From the NCBI RefSeq assembly GCF_027359675.1, contig NZ_CP114786.1, positions 4,500,501 to 4,564,500 of the forward strand: DNA of 64,000 nucleotides, written 5' to 3'. A model generated the notes under the pieces. The model was not told the DNA's origin and searched no databases. It saw only the letters and a program-made list of their open reading frames with translations. Origin of the DNA: Roseibium sp. Sym1 (lineage in GTDB: Bacteria > Pseudomonadota > Alphaproteobacteria > Rhizobiales > Stappiaceae). The translations under genes were made by a program, and so were the position numbers. This document shows, one piece after another, positions 21,801 to 34,225 of this stretch (positions are counted from its first letter, which is position 1; every line of letters begins with the position of its first letter).

Positions 21801-23027
21801 CGTGTTGCCTACGGCTCCAAGCTCCATGTGGACGAAGGCGACAAGGTCAAGCGCGGCCAGCGGATTGCCGAATGGGATCCGTACACCCGTCCGATGCTTG
21901 CCGAAGTCGACGGTGTCGTGGACTTCGAAGACCTGGTTGACGGGGCTTCGGTTCAGGAAACGGCCGACGAGGCAACGGGCATCACCAAGCGTGTCGTCAT
22001 CGACTGGCGGTCTTCGCAGCGTGGCGCGGATCTCAAGCCTGCCATCGTCATCAAGGACGAGAAGGGCGCGATTTCCAAGAACGCCCGAGGCGCCGACGCG
22101 CGCCTGATGCTCTCGGTGGATGCGGTTCTGTCGGTCCAGCCGGGCTCCAGCGTCAAGGCTGGTGACGTGCTGGCGCGTATCCCGCTTGAAAGCGCGAAGA
22201 CCAAGGACATCACCGGTGGTCTGCCGCGTGTTGCGGAACTGTTCGAAGCCCGCCGTCCGAAGGATCATGCGATCATCGCCGAAATCGACGGCACGATCCG
22301 CTTCGGCCGCGACTACAAGAACAAGCGCCGCATCATCATCGAGCCGGCGGAAGAGGGTGTCGAGCCCGTCGAATACCTCATCCCGAAAGGCAAGCACTTC
22401 CACCTGCAGGAAGGCGATGCCATTGAAAAGGGTGAGTATATCCTCGACGGCAACCCGGCACCGCACGACATCCTGGCCGTCAAGGGCGTGGAGGCGCTTG
22501 CCGCTTACCTCGTCAATGAAATCCAGGAAGTCTACCGCCTGCAGGGCGTGACCATCAATGACAAGCACATTGAGGTGATCGTCCGCCAGATGCTGCAGAA
22601 GATCGAGATCACCGATCCGGGCGACACGGAGTTCTTCGCCGGCGAACAGATCGACAAGATCGACTTCGAGGAAGCCAATCAGAAGGCGGTCGATGCCGCC
22701 CGCGATCCGGCAAAGGGTGTTCCGGTTCTGCTCGGGATCACCAAGGCGTCGCTGCAGACCCGCTCGTTCTTCTCCGCCGCCTCCTTCCAGGAGACGACCC
22801 GCGTTCTCACGGATGCCGCGGTCAACGGCAAGACCGACCCGCTGGTCGGCCTCAAGGAGAACGTCATTGTCGGCCGCCTGATCCCGGCCGGTACCGGCGG
22901 GGTGATGAAGCGCATCCGCAAGATCGCAACGCATCGCGACGACCTGATCCAGGAAGCGCAGCGCCAGCAGTCTTCGGACAGCGCGGCGGAAGGGCTTCTG
23001 GAAGACATGACCGGGGCCGCCGAGTAA
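18828..23027 (+). CDS. rpoC: RNA polymerase subunit beta-prime
   Basis: From ATG 18828, preceded by AAGGAG, the protein has 1,399 residues and begins [12 protein letters not shown]. An earlier in-frame start would add 21 residues lacking conservation. It holds the catalytic [12 protein letters not shown] with the Mg-chelating Asp triad, the N-terminal zinc site ([17 protein letters not shown]), the second Cys cluster ([13 protein letters not shown]) and the trigger-loop region. A strong terminator follows the stop by 22 bases. Confidence 0.99.
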   Translation: MNHEVMNLFNQQAPAQTFDNIRISLASPEKILSWSFGEIKKPETINYRTFKPERDGLFCARIFGPIKDYECLCGKYKRMKYKGVICEKCGVEVTLSRVRRERMGHIELAAPVAHIWFLKSLPSRIGLLLDMTLKDLERVLYFENYVVLEPGLTPLKQHQLLSEEDFIAAQDEYGEDAFTAMIGAEAIREILMSMDLERESEKLRQEIAEATTELKPKKLAKRLKVIEAFMESGNRPEWMIMTVVPVIPPDLRPLVPLDGGRFATSDLNDLYRRVINRNNRLRRLMELRAPDIIIRNEKRMLQESVDALFDNGRRGRVITGANKRPLKSLSDMLKGKQGRFRQNLLGKRVDYSGRSVITVGPELKLHQCGLPKKMALELFKPFIYSRLDAKGFSSTVKQAKKLVEKERPEVWDILDEVIREHPVLLNRAPTLHRLGIQAFEPTLIEGKAIQLHPLVCSAFNADFDGDQMAVHVPLSLEAQLEARTLMMSTNNILHPANGGPIIVPSQDIVLGLYYLSIMAEKEPGEGMAFGDIGEIHHALANKVITLHSKIKGRFKSVDADGNPTSEIFETTPGRMLIAELLPKHHEVPFDACNKLMTKKDISKMIDTVYRACGQKETVIFCDRIMQLGFKNACNAGISFGMDDMVIPDTKHNLVAETSALATEYEQQYNDGLITQGEKYNKVVDAWAKCTDKIADEMMARIKAVQIDEESGRQKPMNSVYMMSHSGARGSPQQMKQLAGMRGLMAKPDGSIIENPIISNFKEGLSVLEYFNSTHGARKGLADTALKTANSGYLTRRLVDVAQDSIILEPDCGSTRGITVAPIVDAGNVIASLGMRVLGRTTAEDVINNQTGEVLVPKGTLIDEKDVDAIEAAKVQQVKIRSVLTCETETGVCATCYGRDLARGTPVNMGEAVGVIAAQSIGEPGTQLTMRTFHIGGTAQVVDSSFIESNVDGTIKIRNRSVERDSEGNLIAMVRNMSLVVIDSDGNERAVHRVAYGSKLHVDEGDKVKRGQRIAEWDPYTRPMLAEVDGVVDFEDLVDGASVQETADEATGITKRVVIDWRSSQRGADLKPAIVIKDEKGAISKNARGADARLMLSVDAVLSVQPGSSVKAGDVLARIPLESAKTKDITGGLPRVAELFEARRPKDHAIIAEIDGTIRFGRDYKNKRRIIIEPAEEGVEPVEYLIPKGKHFHLQEGDAIEKGEYILDGNPAPHDILAVKGVEALAAYLVNEIQEVYRLQGVTINDKHIEVIVRQMLQKIEITDPGDTEFFAGEQIDKIDFEEANQKAVDAARDPAKGVPVLLGITKASLQTRSFFSAASFQETTRVLTDAAVNGKTDPLVGLKENVIVGRLIPAGTGGVMKRIRKIATHRDDLIQEAQRQQSSDSAAEGLLEDMTGAAE

Positions 23028-23049
23028 CCGGCGCGACTTCGAGACATCG

Positions 23050-23078
23050 AAAGGCCGCCTCCGGGCGGCCTTTCTTGT
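23050..23078 (+). terminator. Rho-independent terminator of rpoBC
   Basis: AAAGGCCGCC-TCCG-GGCGGCCTTT forms a perfect 10-bp stem followed by CTTGT. It closes the rplJL-rpoBC unit. Confidence 0.85.
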
Positions 23079-23105
23079 ATCAGGATGAAGACGAGAGATT
23101 TCACC

Positions 23106-23399
23106 ATGAACGACAACGAACTCGACCTGGATCCGGTGGTCTATATCGTGATCGGCCGCGTCTGGGAAAATGAGGACGCGTCTCCCGAGGACGCGATCAC
23201 CATTCACGCGCTGCTGACGGCGCCGGATGACGACGACGCAGTCCGCAAGACACTTGAATCACTGTCCGCGCAGGGCTTTGCCGAAGCGGAACTCGATCAG
23301 ATCGGCGTCATGGACGGCGAGCCGGACGACCCCGTCTATGAGGGCGCCTATCAGGACGCCCTTTCCGGCAACGTGGCCATCGTGACCTTCACCGCCTGA
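23106..23399 (+). CDS. Small acidic protein of unknown function
   Basis: From ATG 23106, with GAGAG about nine bases upstream, the product has 97 residues and is very acidic (runs such as PDDDDAV). An in-frame ATG at 23085 lies almost on the rpoC terminator and is less likely. The order DPVVYIVIGRVWENEDAS, then a helix, then GNVAIVTFTA suggests a small alpha/beta domain. I recognise no family. It stands alone between the rpoC terminator and the long rpsL leader, so it likely has its own promoter. Confidence 0.7.
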   Translation: MNDNELDLDPVVYIVIGRVWENEDASPEDAITIHALLTAPDDDDAVRKTLESLSAQGFAEAELDQIGVMDGEPDDPVYEGAYQDALSGNVAIVTFTA

Positions 23400-23773
23400 C
23401 GGCGGGGCAGGACCGGAAATGATCCTGTAAAAGCGTCGCGCCGGGAGAGGGGCAGACCTGCGGAAACGGCATGGCGGCGCCTTGGGGGCTGCATGTGTCG
23501 TGCGCCGTGCGGCGCGGACCTGGAATCAGGCCGTGATTTCAAGGCGGAAACCGGGTCTCCGTTTCTTGCGGTTCGTTTGAATCGCCCCGATTTGACTCAT
23601 TGGATTCAGACTTGATTCAGAAATTCGGCGAGGTGCCGAATCCGGCCGCGAAAGAAAATTACAAAAACGCGCCGTAAATTGCATGCCGGCAGGCCGTATC
23701 TGCCGGAAATCATTCCGGAAATTCGGGCGGGGCAGGGGCGCGGCGCAGAAACGCGGTTTTTTCTACAAAGCAC
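23400..23773. other. Gene-free region before the rpsL promoter
   Basis: No supported gene. The stretch 23580-23680 is relatively A+T-rich, with two GATTCAGA copies near 23604 and 23615 and an ATTCGGC/GCCGAAT inverted repeat near 23622-23640. These may be upstream activating DNA for the str-S10 promoter, but nothing decisive is visible. Confidence 0.4.
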
Positions 23774-23802
23774 TTGACGCAATGGGTGCATATGAGTAGT
23801 TT
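23774..23802 (+). promoter_or_regulatory. Candidate promoter of the rpsL-to-rplQ block
   Basis: TTGACG and TAGTTT are 17 bases apart, placing a start near 23809 and leaving a leader of about 260 bases before rpsL. The -10 element is weak, but this is the best match in the gap. Confidence 0.5.
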
Positions 23803-24071
23803 CCGCGCATCCCAAGGGCAGGCGGTAAGAGTGAACCGTCCCGCGCTAACCAAGGCGCAGGACCCAATCCTCTTAAACGCTGCCGGGTTACATAGGCGAA
23901 TACGCGTCGATTGCATGACCGCGGGGCAACTCGTGGTCCTCTGGTTTTTCGCAGCGCCTGCCGCTCATTTTGAGCGCGCGGGCGCGATTCTGCATGTCCA
24001 TACGACTTGCAGGGTCAGCGGGGACTGCAGTTGCATACGAATTTTTGGATGGACAAGGTAAAGGGCAAAGA

Positions 24072-24443
24072 ATGCCGACCATCAACCAGTTGATCCGCAA
24101 GCCGCGGAAAGATCCGCCGAAGCGGAACAAGGTGCCGGCCATGGAGGCCTGCCCCCAGAAGCGTGGTGTTTGCACCCGCGTTTACACGACGACGCCGAAG
24201 AAGCCGAACTCGGCTCTGCGTAAGGTGGCCAAGATCCGCCTGACCAACGGCTTCGAAGTCATTGGCTACATCCCGGGTGAAGGTCACAACCTTCAGGAAC
24301 ACTCGGTGGTGATGATCCGCGGCGGCCGCGTGAAGGATTTGCCGGGTGTGCGCTACCACATCATCCGTGGTGTGCTCGATACCCAGGGCGTCAAGGATCG
24401 TAAGCAGCGCCGTTCGAAATACGGCGCCAAGCGGCCGAAGTAA
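24072..24443 (+). CDS. rpsL: 30S ribosomal protein S12
   Basis: From ATG 24072, with AAGGGCAAAG before it, the protein has 123 residues and starts [12 protein letters not shown]. Earlier in-frame starts would add a tail no S12 has. It forms part of the decoding centre. The streptomycin-determining segment [16 protein letters not shown] and the [13 protein letters not shown] loop carry the usual sensitive residues. rpsG follows after 12 bases, as in the classical str operon. Confidence 0.98.
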   Translation: MPTINQLIRKPRKDPPKRNKVPAMEACPQKRGVCTRVYTTTPKKPNSALRKVAKIRLTNGFEVIGYIPGEGHNLQEHSVVMIRGGRVKDLPGVRYHIIRGVLDTQGVKDRKQRRSKYGAKRPK

Positions 24444-24926
<483 letters not shown>

Positions 24927-24951
24927 TTTGTGACTTCGAAGGGCTGACGCT

Positions 24952-27027
24952 ATGTCGCGCACGCATAAAATCGAGGACTACCGCAACTTCGGCATCATGG
25001 CTCACATCGATGCCGGCAAGACCACGACCACCGAGCGGATCCTCTACTACACCGGCAAGAGCCACAAGATCGGCGAAGTTCATGACGGCGCAGCCACCAT
25101 GGACTGGATGGAGCAGGAGCAGGAGCGTGGCATCACGATCACCTCTGCTGCAACCACCGCTTTCTGGAAAGAAAAGCGTCTGAACATCATCGACACCCCG
25201 GGCCACGTCGACTTCACCATTGAAGTTGAGCGTTCCCTGCGCGTGCTCGACGGTGCCGTCGCCCTTCTGGATGCAAACGCCGGCGTTGAGCCGCAGACCG
25301 AGACTGTCTGGCGCCAGGCCGACAAGTATCACGTTCCGCGGATGATCTTCGTCAACAAGATGGACAAGCTTGGCGCCGATTTCGATCGCTGCGTCGAGAT
25401 GATCCGCAAGCGTCTCGGCTGCACTCCGCTGGTTATGCAGCTGAATGTGGGCGCCGAGAACGACTTTGCAGGTGTCATCGACCTTCTGGAAATGAAGGCG
25501 CTGATCTGGCAGTCCGAGAACCTGGGCGCTGCCTGGGACGTCGTCGACATTCCGGCCGACCAGGTTGACCGTGCCCAGGAAGCACGCGACGCCCTGATCG
25601 AAACCGTTGTCGAGATCGACGAAGCCGCCATGGAAGCCTACCTGGAAGGTGAAGAGCCCTCCATGGAGACGATCAAGAAACTGATCCGCAAGGGCACCAT
25701 CAACAACGACTTCGTTCCGGTGTTCTGCGGTTCCGCCTTCAAGAACAAGGGTGTCCAGCCGCTGCTCGACGCCGTGGTCGACTACCTGCCGAGCCCGGTC
25801 GAAGTTCCGGACATCAAGGGCATCGATCCGAAGACCGAAGCGGAAATTTCCCGCAAGTCTTCCGACGAAGAGCCGCTTGGCCTGCTGGCATTCAAGATTG
25901 CCAACGACCCGTTCGTCGGTTCGCTGACATTCTGCCGCATCTATTCCGGTGTCCTGAACAAGGGCGTGTCCCTGCTCAACACCGTGAAGGACAAGCGCGA
26001 GCGCGTCGGCCGGATGATGCAGATGCACTCCAACTCCCGTGAAGACATCGACGTGGCCTATGCCGGCGACATCGTTGCCATCGCAGGCCTGAAGGACACC
26101 ACGACCGGCGACACCCTGTGTGACCCGCTGAAGCCGGTGATCCTGGAGCGCATGGAATTCCCGGAGCCGGTCATCGAGATCGCTGTCGAGCCGAAGACCA
26201 AGGGCGACCAGGAAAAGATGGGCCTCGCGCTCAACCGCCTGGCAGCCGAAGACCCGTCCTTCCGCGTGAAGACGGACGAGGAATCCGGTCAGACCATCAT
26301 CGCCGGCATGGGCGAACTGCACCTGGACATCATCGTCGACCGCATGAAGCGTGAATTCAAGGTCGAGGCGAATATCGGTGCGCCGCAGGTGGCATACCGC
26401 GAAACCATCACCAAGGTTGCCGAAGTGGATTACACCCACAAGAAGCAGTCCGGTGGTTCCGGCCAGTTTGCCCGGATCAAACTTACCATCGAGCCCGCCG
26501 AGCCGAACGAAGGCTATGTCTTCGAGAGCAAGGTCGTCGGTGGTAACGTCCCGAAGGAATACATTCCGGGTGTCACCAAGGGTATCGAAAGCGTCATGTC
26601 TTCCGGCCCAATTGCAGGTTTCCCGATGCTCGACATCAAGGCAACCCTGACCGACGGTGCATACCACGACGTTGACTCCTCCGTGCTCGCCTTCGAAATC
26701 GCCGGTCGTGCCGGTTTCCGCGAAGCGATCCAGAAGGCCGGCCCGAAACTGCTCGAGCCGATCATGAAGGTCGAGGTTGTCACTCCGGAAGACTACATGG
26801 GTGATGTGATTGGTGACCTGAACTCCCGCCGCGGCCAGATCGCGGGTACGGAGAACCGGGGCATCGTTACGGTCATCACCGCGATGGTTCCGCTGGCCAA
26901 CATGTTTGGCTACGTGAACAACCTTCGTTCCATGTCCCAGGGCCGTGCGCAGTATTCGATGGTGTTCGATCACTACGAGCAGGTGCCGCAGGCTGTCGCC
27001 GAAGAGGTTCAGGCGAAATACGCCTGA
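24952..27027 (+). CDS. fusA: Elongation factor G
   Basis: The 691-residue GTPase drives translocation of tRNA and mRNA. Motifs are intact: [15 protein letters not shown] (P loop), the switch region [22 protein letters not shown] and NKMDKLGAD. Domain IV ends with the conserved loop and [23 protein letters not shown] is complete. It lies between rpsG and the second tuf gene in the classical str order. Confidence 0.98.
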   Translation: MSRTHKIEDYRNFGIMAHIDAGKTTTTERILYYTGKSHKIGEVHDGAATMDWMEQEQERGITITSAATTAFWKEKRLNIIDTPGHVDFTIEVERSLRVLDGAVALLDANAGVEPQTETVWRQADKYHVPRMIFVNKMDKLGADFDRCVEMIRKRLGCTPLVMQLNVGAENDFAGVIDLLEMKALIWQSENLGAAWDVVDIPADQVDRAQEARDALIETVVEIDEAAMEAYLEGEEPSMETIKKLIRKGTINNDFVPVFCGSAFKNKGVQPLLDAVVDYLPSPVEVPDIKGIDPKTEAEISRKSSDEEPLGLLAFKIANDPFVGSLTFCRIYSGVLNKGVSLLNTVKDKRERVGRMMQMHSNSREDIDVAYAGDIVAIAGLKDTTTGDTLCDPLKPVILERMEFPEPVIEIAVEPKTKGDQEKMGLALNRLAAEDPSFRVKTDEESGQTIIAGMGELHLDIIVDRMKREFKVEANIGAPQVAYRETITKVAEVDYTHKKQSGGSGQFARIKLTIEPAEPNEGYVFESKVVGGNVPKEYIPGVTKGIESVMSSGPIAGFPMLDIKATLTDGAYHDVDSSVLAFEIAGRAGFREAIQKAGPKLLEPIMKVEVVTPEDYMGDVIGDLNSRRGQIAGTENRGIVTVITAMVPLANMFGYVNNLRSMSQGRAQYSMVFDHYEQVPQAVAEEVQAKYA

Positions 27028-27074
27028 CCCCAACCTCTTGAAGTCATTAAGAAATAGAGAAACGGAGTAATCCG

Positions 27075-28265
<1,191 letters not shown>

Positions 28266-28273
28266 TCGACAGC

Positions 28274-28316
28274 CGGGCCTGCCGGCAGATTTGAATATGT
28301 CACGCGGGCAGGCCCG
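28274..28316 (+). promoter_or_regulatory. Inverted repeat in the tuf-rpsJ gap
   Basis: CGGGCCTGCC and GGCAGGCCCG form a perfect 10-bp stem with a 23-base loop, ending 23 bases before rpsJ. No T run follows. It could be an S10-operon leader element or a partial terminator after tuf. Confidence 0.45.
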
Positions 28317-28339
28317 CAGTCTTATTGGGAACAATAACA

Positions 28340-28648
28340 ATGAACGGTCAGAATATCCGGATCCGCCTCAAGGCGTTTGACCACCGTATTCTGGACGCCT
28401 CCACCAAGGAGATCGTCAATACGGCCAAGCGGACCGGTGCTCAGGTACGGGGTCCCGTGCCGCTGCCGACGCGGATCGAGAAGTACACGGTGCTTCGCGG
28501 ACCGCATATCGATAAGAAAAGCCGCGATCAGTTCGAGATGCGTACGCATAAGCGTCTTCTCGACATCGTTGATCCGACACCGCAGACCGTGGACGCGCTG
28601 ATGAAGCTCGACCTGGCCGCTGGTGTCGACGTCGAGATCAAGCTGTAA
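28340..28648 (+). CDS. rpsJ: 30S ribosomal protein S10 (NusE)
   Basis: From ATG 28340 the protein has 102 residues and begins [19 protein letters not shown]. An upstream in-frame start adds five residues of no known use. S10 sits in the 30S head and, as NusE, links NusG and NusB in antitermination. The loop [20 protein letters not shown] is conserved. It is first of the S10 block and followed 24 bases later by rplC. Confidence 0.97.
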   Translation: MNGQNIRIRLKAFDHRILDASTKEIVNTAKRTGAQVRGPVPLPTRIEKYTVLRGPHIDKKSRDQFEMRTHKRLLDIVDPTPQTVDALMKLDLAAGVDVEIKL

Positions 28649-28672
28649 GCCGGGTCGAAGGGGACACATCCA

Positions 28673-29383
28673 ATGCGTTCTGGAGTGATCGCTCAGAAAG
28701 TGGGCATGACCCGCATCTACAACGATGCTGGCGAGCATGTTCCGGTTACGGTGCTGCGGCTGGAAAATTGCCAGGTGGTAGCTCAGCGGACCGATGAGAA
28801 GAATGGTTACACTGCACTGCAGCTCGGTGCAGGTGGCCGCAAAGTCAAAAACACGCCGAAGGCGCTTCGTGGACACTTTGCCGTTGCAAAGGTCGAGCCG
28901 AAGCGGACCGTCGCCGAATTCCGCGTGTCCGCGGACAACCTGATCGACGTGGGAGCGGAAATCACCGCTGACCATTATGTCGAGGGTCAGTTCGTCGACG
29001 TGACCGGTACATCCATCGGTAAGGGTTTTGCCGGTGCGATGAAGCGTCACAACTTCGGCGGTGGCCGTGCCACGCACGGTAACTCGATCTCGCACCGTTC
29101 ACACGGTTCCACCGGTCAGTGTCAGGATCCGGGCCGCGTGTTCAAGGGCAAGAAAATGGCCGGTCACATGGGTGATGCCCGCGTGACCACGCAGAACCTC
29201 AAGGTTGTGCGCACTGATGTTGAGCGTGGCCTGATCATGGTCGAGGGCTCTGTTCCGGGCGCCAAGGGCGGCTGGATCCTGGTCCGCGACGCGATCAAAA
29301 AGGCGCTGCCGGAAAATGTTCCGGTTCCGGGTGCTTTCAAGGCAACCGAAGCGACTGCGGCCGCCGGGAAGGAGAGTGAGTGA
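28673..29383 (+). CDS. rplC: 50S ribosomal protein L3
   Basis: The 236-residue protein reaches the peptidyl-transferase centre with its long loop. The segment [20 protein letters not shown] followed by [16 protein letters not shown] contains the Gln that PrmB methylates in other bacteria. It has a C-terminal extension of about 20 residues compared with E. coli. Its stop overlaps the rplD start (TGATG), so the two are translationally coupled. Confidence 0.97.
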   Translation: MRSGVIAQKVGMTRIYNDAGEHVPVTVLRLENCQVVAQRTDEKNGYTALQLGAGGRKVKNTPKALRGHFAVAKVEPKRTVAEFRVSADNLIDVGAEITADHYVEGQFVDVTGTSIGKGFAGAMKRHNFGGGRATHGNSISHRSHGSTGQCQDPGRVFKGKKMAGHMGDARVTTQNLKVVRTDVERGLIMVEGSVPGAKGGWILVRDAIKKALPENVPVPGAFKATEATAAAGKESE

Positions 29384-30003
29384 TGGAACTCCAGGTCAAG
29401 ACCCTCGAAGGCGGGGCGGCCGGTTCGATCACGGTGTCTGACGAGATCTTTGGTCTCGAGCCGCGCACCGATTTGATCCACCGCGTGGTGCGCTGGCAGC
29501 TCGCCAAGCGCCAGGCAGGCACCCACAAGACGCTGGGCCGTTCCGAAGTGACTGGTTCGACGAAGAAATTCGTCCGCCAGAAAGGCTCCGGCGGCGCTCG
29601 TCACGGCAACAAGAAGGCCCCGCAGTTCCGCGGTGGTGGTCGGGCGTTCGGTCCGGTCGTTCGCGACCATGGCCACGACCTGCCGAAGAAGGTTCGCGCC
29701 CTCGGCCTGAAGCATGCCCTGTCCGCGAAAGCAAAGGCAGACGGCATCATCGTGGTTGAAGACGCCAAGGCGGCCGAAGCCAAGACCAAGGCTCTCAAGG
29801 CGAAGCTGGAAAAGCTCGGCCTGACCAGCGCCCTGGTGATCGACGGTGCCGAGCTCGACAACAACTTTGCACTGGCTTCGCGCAACATCCCGCATCTGGA
29901 TGTTCTGCCGGTTCAGGGCATCAACGTTTACGACATCCTGCGGGCCAACACCCTGGTGTTGACCAAGGCCGCGGTGTCCGCACTTGAGGAGCGCTTTAAA
30001 TGA
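29383..30003 (+). CDS. rplD: 50S ribosomal protein L4
   Basis: This 206-residue protein lines the exit tunnel with its extended loop ([20 protein letters not shown] with the following APQFRGGG). In E. coli L4 represses the S10 operon by transcription and translation control. The ATG overlaps the rplC stop, with AAGGAGAG upstream, and a GTG one codon earlier is the alternative. The stop overlaps rplW by ATGA. Confidence 0.96.
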   Translation: MELQVKTLEGGAAGSITVSDEIFGLEPRTDLIHRVVRWQLAKRQAGTHKTLGRSEVTGSTKKFVRQKGSGGARHGNKKAPQFRGGGRAFGPVVRDHGHDLPKKVRALGLKHALSAKAKADGIIVVEDAKAAEAKTKALKAKLEKLGLTSALVIDGAELDNNFALASRNIPHLDVLPVQGINVYDILRANTLVLTKAAVSALEERFK

Positions 30004-30293
30004 GCAAACTTCCTCACTACGACAAGATCGTCGGTCCGGTAATCACCGAAAAGTCGACGATGGCTTCTGAAGAGAACAAGGTTGTCTTCAAGGTTGCCAA
30101 TGACGCAACCAAGCCGGAAATCAAGGCCGCAGTCGAAGCGCTGTTCGGTGTCAAGGTCACGGCAGTGAATACCCTGGTCCGCAAGGGCAAGGTCAAGCGC
30201 TTCCGCGGTCGCCTTGGCCGTCAGTCCGACTTCAAGAAGGCCGTCGTAACGCTGCAGGAAGGTCACGGCATCGACGTGACCACCGGGCTCTAA
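30000..30293 (+). CDS. rplW: 50S ribosomal protein L23
   Basis: The 97-residue protein surrounds the tunnel exit and is the docking point for trigger factor and SRP. It begins [19 protein letters not shown], with the conserved PVITEKS and the C-terminal [14 protein letters not shown]. It overlaps rplD by four bases (ATGA) and precedes rplB by 18 bases. Confidence 0.97.
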   Translation: MSKLPHYDKIVGPVITEKSTMASEENKVVFKVANDATKPEIKAAVEALFGVKVTAVNTLVRKGKVKRFRGRLGRQSDFKKAVVTLQEGHGIDVTTGL

Positions 30294-30311
30294 GACGGGG
30301 ACCAGAAGAAA

Positions 30312-31145
30312 ATGGCACTTAAGACATTCAATCCGACGTCCCCAGGCCGCCGTCAGCTGGTACAGGTTGACCGCTCCGGTCTGTGGAAGGGCAAGCCGGT
30401 CAAGACCCTGACCGAAGGCCTGTCCAAGACCGGCGGCCGCAACAACACCGGCCGCCTGACGTCTCCGAACCGCGGTGGCGGTCACAAGCGGACCTACCGT
30501 CTTGTCGACTTCAAGCGGCGCAAGTGGGATGTGCCGGCAACGGTTGAGCGCCTTGAATACGATCCGAACCGGACCGCGTTCATTGCCCTGATCCGTTACG
30601 AGGACGGTGAACTCAGCTACATCCTGGCGCCGCAGCGCCTGGCTGTCGGCGACACTGTTTCCGCTGGCGAGAACGTCGACGTGAAGCCGGGCAATGCAGC
30701 GCCGCTGGCACGCATTCCTGTCGGCACGATCGTGCACAACATCGAACTGAAGCCGGGCAAGGGCGCCCAGATCGCCCGCTCCGCCGGTGCGTTCGTTCAG
30801 ATCGTTGGCCGCGACCAGGGCTACACCACGCTGCGCCTGATGTCAGGTGAACAGCGCCGGGTGCTCGGCACTTGCATGGCAACCATTGGCGCCGTGTCCA
30901 ACCCGGACCACGCCAACGTGAACCTGGGCAAGGCAGGCCGCTCTCGCTGGCTTGGTATCCGTCCGCACACCCGCGGCGTTGCCATGAACCCGATCGACCA
31001 CCCGCATGGCGGTGGTGAAGGCCGGACTTCCGGCGGTCGTCATCCGGTTACCCCCTGGGGCAAACCGACCAAAGGTAAGCGCACGCGGCGCAACAAGCAG
31101 ACTGATAAGTATATCGTCCGCAGCCGCCACGCGCGTAAGAAGTAA
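30312..31145 (+). CDS. rplB: 50S ribosomal protein L2
   Basis: This 277-residue protein is required for subunit joining and peptidyl transfer. The C-terminal [15 protein letters not shown] contains the invariant His near the catalytic centre. The N-terminal basic region [16 protein letters not shown] binds 23S rRNA. Its position between rplW and rpsS is the standard S10 order, with 12 bases to rpsS. Confidence 0.98.
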   Translation: MALKTFNPTSPGRRQLVQVDRSGLWKGKPVKTLTEGLSKTGGRNNTGRLTSPNRGGGHKRTYRLVDFKRRKWDVPATVERLEYDPNRTAFIALIRYEDGELSYILAPQRLAVGDTVSAGENVDVKPGNAAPLARIPVGTIVHNIELKPGKGAQIARSAGAFVQIVGRDQGYTTLRLMSGEQRRVLGTCMATIGAVSNPDHANVNLGKAGRSRWLGIRPHTRGVAMNPIDHPHGGGEGRTSGGRHPVTPWGKPTKGKRTRRNKQTDKYIVRSRHARKK

Positions 31146-31157
31146 AGGACAAGGATC

Positions 31158-31436
31158 GTGGCACGTTCGATCTGGAAAGGTCCGTTTGTCGACGGGTATC
31201 TGCTGAAGAAAGCGGACAAGGTCCGTGAGTCAGGCCGGAACGAGGTCATCAAGACCTGGAGCCGCCGCTCGACGATCCTTCCGCAGTTCGTAGGTTTGAC
31301 CTTCGGCGTCTACAACGGTCAAAAGCACGTTCCGGTGCTGGTGTCTGAAGAGATGATTGGTCACAAGTTCGGCGAGTTCTCGCCGAGCCGGACCTACTAC
31401 GGACACGGCGCCGACAAGAAGGCAAAGAGGAAGTAA
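31158..31436 (+). CDS. rpsS: 30S ribosomal protein S19
   Basis: The 92-residue protein starts at GTG 31158, with AAGGACAAGGA before it, and begins with [17 protein letters not shown]. It sits on the 30S head with S13 near the A-site finger. The C-terminal [20 protein letters not shown] is conserved. rplV begins only two bases after the stop. Confidence 0.97.
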   Translation: MARSIWKGPFVDGYLLKKADKVRESGRNEVIKTWSRRSTILPQFVGLTFGVYNGQKHVPVLVSEEMIGHKFGEFSPSRTYYGHGADKKAKRK

Positions 31437-31438
31437 CG

Positions 31439-31819
31439 ATGGGCAAGCCGAAGCGTGAGCGGACGCTCGCTGACAACGAGGCTCGGGCAATGACCCGCAT
31501 GCTGCGCATTTCCCCGCGCAAGCTGAACCTCGTTGCGGCTTCGATCCGTGGTAAAAAGGTCGGCTCCGCGATTGCGGACCTGACATTCTCCCGCAAGCGC
31601 ATCGCGCAGGACGTCAAGAAGACCCTGATGTCCGCTGTTGCCAACGCGGAAAACAACCATGACCTGGACATCGACAACCTCGTGGTTGCCGAGGCTCATG
31701 TTGGCAAGGCTTTTGTCATCAAGCGCTTCCAGGCCCGTGCACGTGGACGCGTCGGCCGGATCGAGAAGCCGTTCTCGAACCTGACCATCGTTGTGCGCGA
31801 AGTTGAGGAGACTGCCTGA
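31439..31819 (+). CDS. rplV: 50S ribosomal protein L22
   Basis: The 126-residue protein extends a beta hairpin into the exit tunnel narrowest point ([20 protein letters not shown]), where macrolide-resistance changes occur elsewhere; none is evident. It starts with a short extension ([16 protein letters not shown]) common in alphaproteobacteria. The stop overlaps the rpsC start by one base. Confidence 0.97.
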   Translation: MGKPKRERTLADNEARAMTRMLRISPRKLNLVAASIRGKKVGSAIADLTFSRKRIAQDVKKTLMSAVANAENNHDLDIDNLVVAEAHVGKAFVIKRFQARARGRVGRIEKPFSNLTIVVREVEETA

Positions 31820-32547
31820 TGGGACATAAGACAAACCCGATCGGCATGCGCCTCGGGATCAACCGCACCTGGGACTCCCGCTGGTACGCGAACAAGAACG
31901 AGTACGGCGACCTTCTTCACGAAGACTTCCGCATCCGCGAACTGCTGATGAAGGAACTGAAGCAGGCAGCCGTTTCCAAGGTCGTGATCGAGCGTCCGCA
32001 CAAGAAGTGCCGCGTGTCCATCCACTCCGGTCGTCCGGGCGTGGTCATCGGCAAGAAGGGTGCAGACATCGAGCGTCTTCGCAAGAAGATCGCCGACATC
32101 ACCAATTCGGAAGTGCACATCAACATCGTTGAAGTGCGCAAGCCGGAAATCGATGCGACCCTGGTTGCCGCGTCCATCGCGCAGCAGCTGGAACGCCGTG
32201 TTGCCTTCCGCCGCGCCATGAAGCGGGCCGTCCAGTCCGCCATGCGTCTCGGCGCCCAGGGCATCCGGATCAACTGCGGCGGCCGTCTCGGCGGTGCGGA
32301 AATCGCGCGTATCGAATGGTACCGTGAAGGCCGCGTGCCGCTCCACACCCTGCGTGCCGACATCGACTACGGTGTTGCTAGCGCTCACACGGCTTACGGC
32401 GTGTGCGGTGTGAAGGTCTGGATCTTCAAGGGTGAAATTCTGGAGCATGACCCGATGGCGTCCGAACGCCGTGCGACGTCTGCCTCCGAAGGTAACCAGG
32501 GTGATCGCGGCGGACGCCGGGATCGGGGCCGCGAGCGCGCAGCTTAA
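31819..32547 (+). CDS. rpsC: 30S ribosomal protein S3
   Basis: This 242-residue protein lines the mRNA entry channel and has helicase activity there. The KH domain motif [17 protein letters not shown] is present, and the C-terminal domain ends with a charged Arg/Asp/Gly-rich tail. Its start codon overlaps the rplV stop. A 47-base gap separates it from rplP, larger than its neighbours' gaps. Confidence 0.97.
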   Translation: MGHKTNPIGMRLGINRTWDSRWYANKNEYGDLLHEDFRIRELLMKELKQAAVSKVVIERPHKKCRVSIHSGRPGVVIGKKGADIERLRKKIADITNSEVHINIVEVRKPEIDATLVAASIAQQLERRVAFRRAMKRAVQSAMRLGAQGIRINCGGRLGGAEIARIEWYREGRVPLHTLRADIDYGVASAHTAYGVCGVKVWIFKGEILEHDPMASERRATSASEGNQGDRGGRRDRGRERAA

Positions 32548-32594
32548 GTTAAGCTGCCTGCCGCTCGTTAGACAAGAAAGACGAGAGAAGAACG

Positions 32595-33008
32595 ATGCTG
32601 CAACCGAAGCGCACCAAGTTCCGCAAGCAGCACAAAGGCCGCATCCACGGCTTGTCGAAGGGAGGCACTGACCTCAACTTCGGCGCATTCGGTCTGAAGG
32701 CGATTGAGCCGGAGCGTGTAACGGCACGTCAGATCGAAGCGGCCCGTCGTGCTATGACCCGCCACATGAAGCGTGCGGGTCGTGTTTGGATCCGGATCTT
32801 CCCGGACGTGCCGGTTTCTTCGAAACCTGCTGAAGTCCGTATGGGTAAGGGTAAGGGTTCACCGGACTACTGGGCTTGCCGTGTCAAGCCTGGCCGGATC
32901 ATGTTCGAGATTGACGGTGTGCCGGAAGACGTTGCGCGTGAAGCCATGCGTCTTGCCGCTGCCAAGCTGCCGATCAAGTGCCGTTTCGTTCAGCGTATCG
33001 GCGAGTAA
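32595..33008 (+). CDS. rplP: 50S ribosomal protein L16
   Basis: The 137-residue protein begins [19 protein letters not shown] and helps place A-site and P-site tRNA. The loop [18 protein letters not shown] is conserved, including the basic residues near the elongation-factor site. AGAGAAG precedes the ATG. rpmC follows after 21 bases. Confidence 0.97.
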   Translation: MLQPKRTKFRKQHKGRIHGLSKGGTDLNFGAFGLKAIEPERVTARQIEAARRAMTRHMKRAGRVWIRIFPDVPVSSKPAEVRMGKGKGSPDYWACRVKPGRIMFEIDGVPEDVAREAMRLAAAKLPIKCRFVQRIGE

Positions 33009-33029
33009 GGCAGGCGAGGAGTTATAGCC

Positions 33030-33230
33030 ATGAAGGCGACCGATGTACGGGCCAAGACCCTCGACGAGCTCCGCTCGGAGCTCGAGGGCCTGAAGAAAGA
33101 GCAGTTCAACCTGCGCTTCCAGAAGGCTACGGGTCAGCTTGAAAACACAGCGCGTGTCCGGCAGATCCGCCGCGACATCGCGCGTATCCAGACGATCATG
33201 CGCGAGAAGCGCGTGTCGGCGAACGCGTAA
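33030..33230 (+). CDS. rpmC: 50S ribosomal protein L29
   Basis: The 66-residue helical protein sits beside L23 at the tunnel exit. It carries the family pattern [24 protein letters not shown] followed by [16 protein letters not shown] (given here as separate helices one and two). It is coupled to rpsQ, which begins 10 bases later after GGAGACGGCC. Confidence 0.95.
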   Translation: MKATDVRAKTLDELRSELEGLKKEQFNLRFQKATGQLENTARVRQIRRDIARIQTIMREKRVSANA

Positions 33231-33240
33231 GGAGACGGCC

Positions 33241-33471
33241 ATGCCGAAGCGTATCCTGCAGGGCACCGTTGTCAGCGACGCCAATGACAAGACGGTGACG
33301 GTGAATGTGGAGCGCCGCTTCACGCACCCGCTGCTGAAGAAGACCGTGCGTCGGACCAAGAAGTACCGCGCACACGACGAAAGCAACCAGTACAAGGTTG
33401 GCGACATTGTTCAGATTGAAGAATGCGCGCCGGTCTCGAAAAACAAACGTTGGACCGTGGTCACCCAGTGA
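33241..33471 (+). CDS. rpsQ: 30S ribosomal protein S17
   Basis: From ATG 33241 the protein has 76 residues and begins [19 protein letters not shown] longer reading frame extends upstream inside rpmC but has no start signal. S17 is an early assembly protein with an OB fold. [19 protein letters not shown] is the conserved RNA-binding face. rplN follows after 68 bases. Confidence 0.96.
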   Translation: MPKRILQGTVVSDANDKTVTVNVERRFTHPLLKKTVRRTKKYRAHDESNQYKVGDIVQIEECAPVSKNKRWTVVTQ

Positions 33472-33539
33472 CCGCTGTTCATTAGTGAGCATCAGGCGCC
33501 CGTGACCCGAGCGCCAAGAGAAGAACAAGGCAGCCAGTC

Positions 33540-33908
33540 ATGATTCAGATGCAAACAAACCTCGACGTCGCCGACAACTCCGGCGCCCGTCGTGTCATGT
33601 GCATCAAAGTGCTCGGCGGCTCCAAGCGTAAATATGCCCAGGTTGGCGACATCATCGTCGTCTCCGTCAAAGAGGCAATTCCGCGGGGCCGCGTCAAGAA
33701 GGGCGACGTGATGAAGGCTGTCGTCGTGCGCACGGCAAAGGATATCCGCCGTCCCGATGGCAGCGTGATCCGGTTCGACCGCAATGCGGCCGTGCTGGTC
33801 AACAACAATAAGGAGCCGGTCGGCACCCGTATCTTTGGTCCGGTGCCGCGCGAACTCCGTGCAAAGAACCACATGAAAATCATTTCGCTCGCGCCGGAGG
33901 TGCTCTGA
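33540..33908 (+). CDS. rplN: 50S ribosomal protein L14
   Basis: The 122-residue protein is of standard length and begins [20 protein letters not shown], the signature of L14, which forms an intersubunit bridge. [11 protein letters not shown] and [11 protein letters not shown] close the sequence. In E. coli this gene leads the spc operon. Here the 68-base gap upstream could hold a processing or control site. The stop overlaps rplX by one base. Confidence 0.98.
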   Translation: MIQMQTNLDVADNSGARRVMCIKVLGGSKRKYAQVGDIIVVSVKEAIPRGRVKKGDVMKAVVVRTAKDIRRPDGSVIRFDRNAAVLVNNNKEPVGTRIFGPVPRELRAKNHMKIISLAPEVL

Positions 33909-34225
33909 TGGCTGCGAAAATTAAAAAAGGCGACACGGTGGTCGTGCTGACCGGCCGTGACAAGGGTAAGTCCGGCGAAGTCATCCAGATGCTGCCGGCC
34001 GACAACAAGGCCCTGGTCCGCGGGATCAACATGGTCCGCCGCCACCAGAAGCAATCCCAGACGCAGGAAGCCGGCATTGTGGCCAAGGAAGCCCCGATCC
34101 ACGTTTCCAACATCGCGCTGGCCGATCCGAAGGACGGCAAGGCGACCCGCGTCGGCTTCAAGGTGCAGGAAGACGGCACCAAGGTCCGTGTGGCCAAGCG
34201 CTCGGGAGACCTGATCGATGGCTGA
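33908..34225 (+). CDS. rplX: 50S ribosomal protein L24
   Basis: The 105-residue protein initiates 50S assembly. It has the KOW motif [20 protein letters not shown] near its N-terminus. The gene overlaps rplN by one base and rplE by eight, showing tight translational coupling through the spc block. Confidence 0.97.
   Translation: MAAKIKKGDTVVVLTGRDKGKSGEVIQMLPADNKALVRGINMVRRHQKQSQTQEAGIVAKEAPIHVSNIALADPKDGKATRVGFKVQEDGTKVRVAKRSGDLIDG

Noticed and set aside
23774..24061. 95-codon frame ahead of rpsL
   Set aside because: It begins on the candidate -35 element and shows no ribosome-binding site or recognisable domain.
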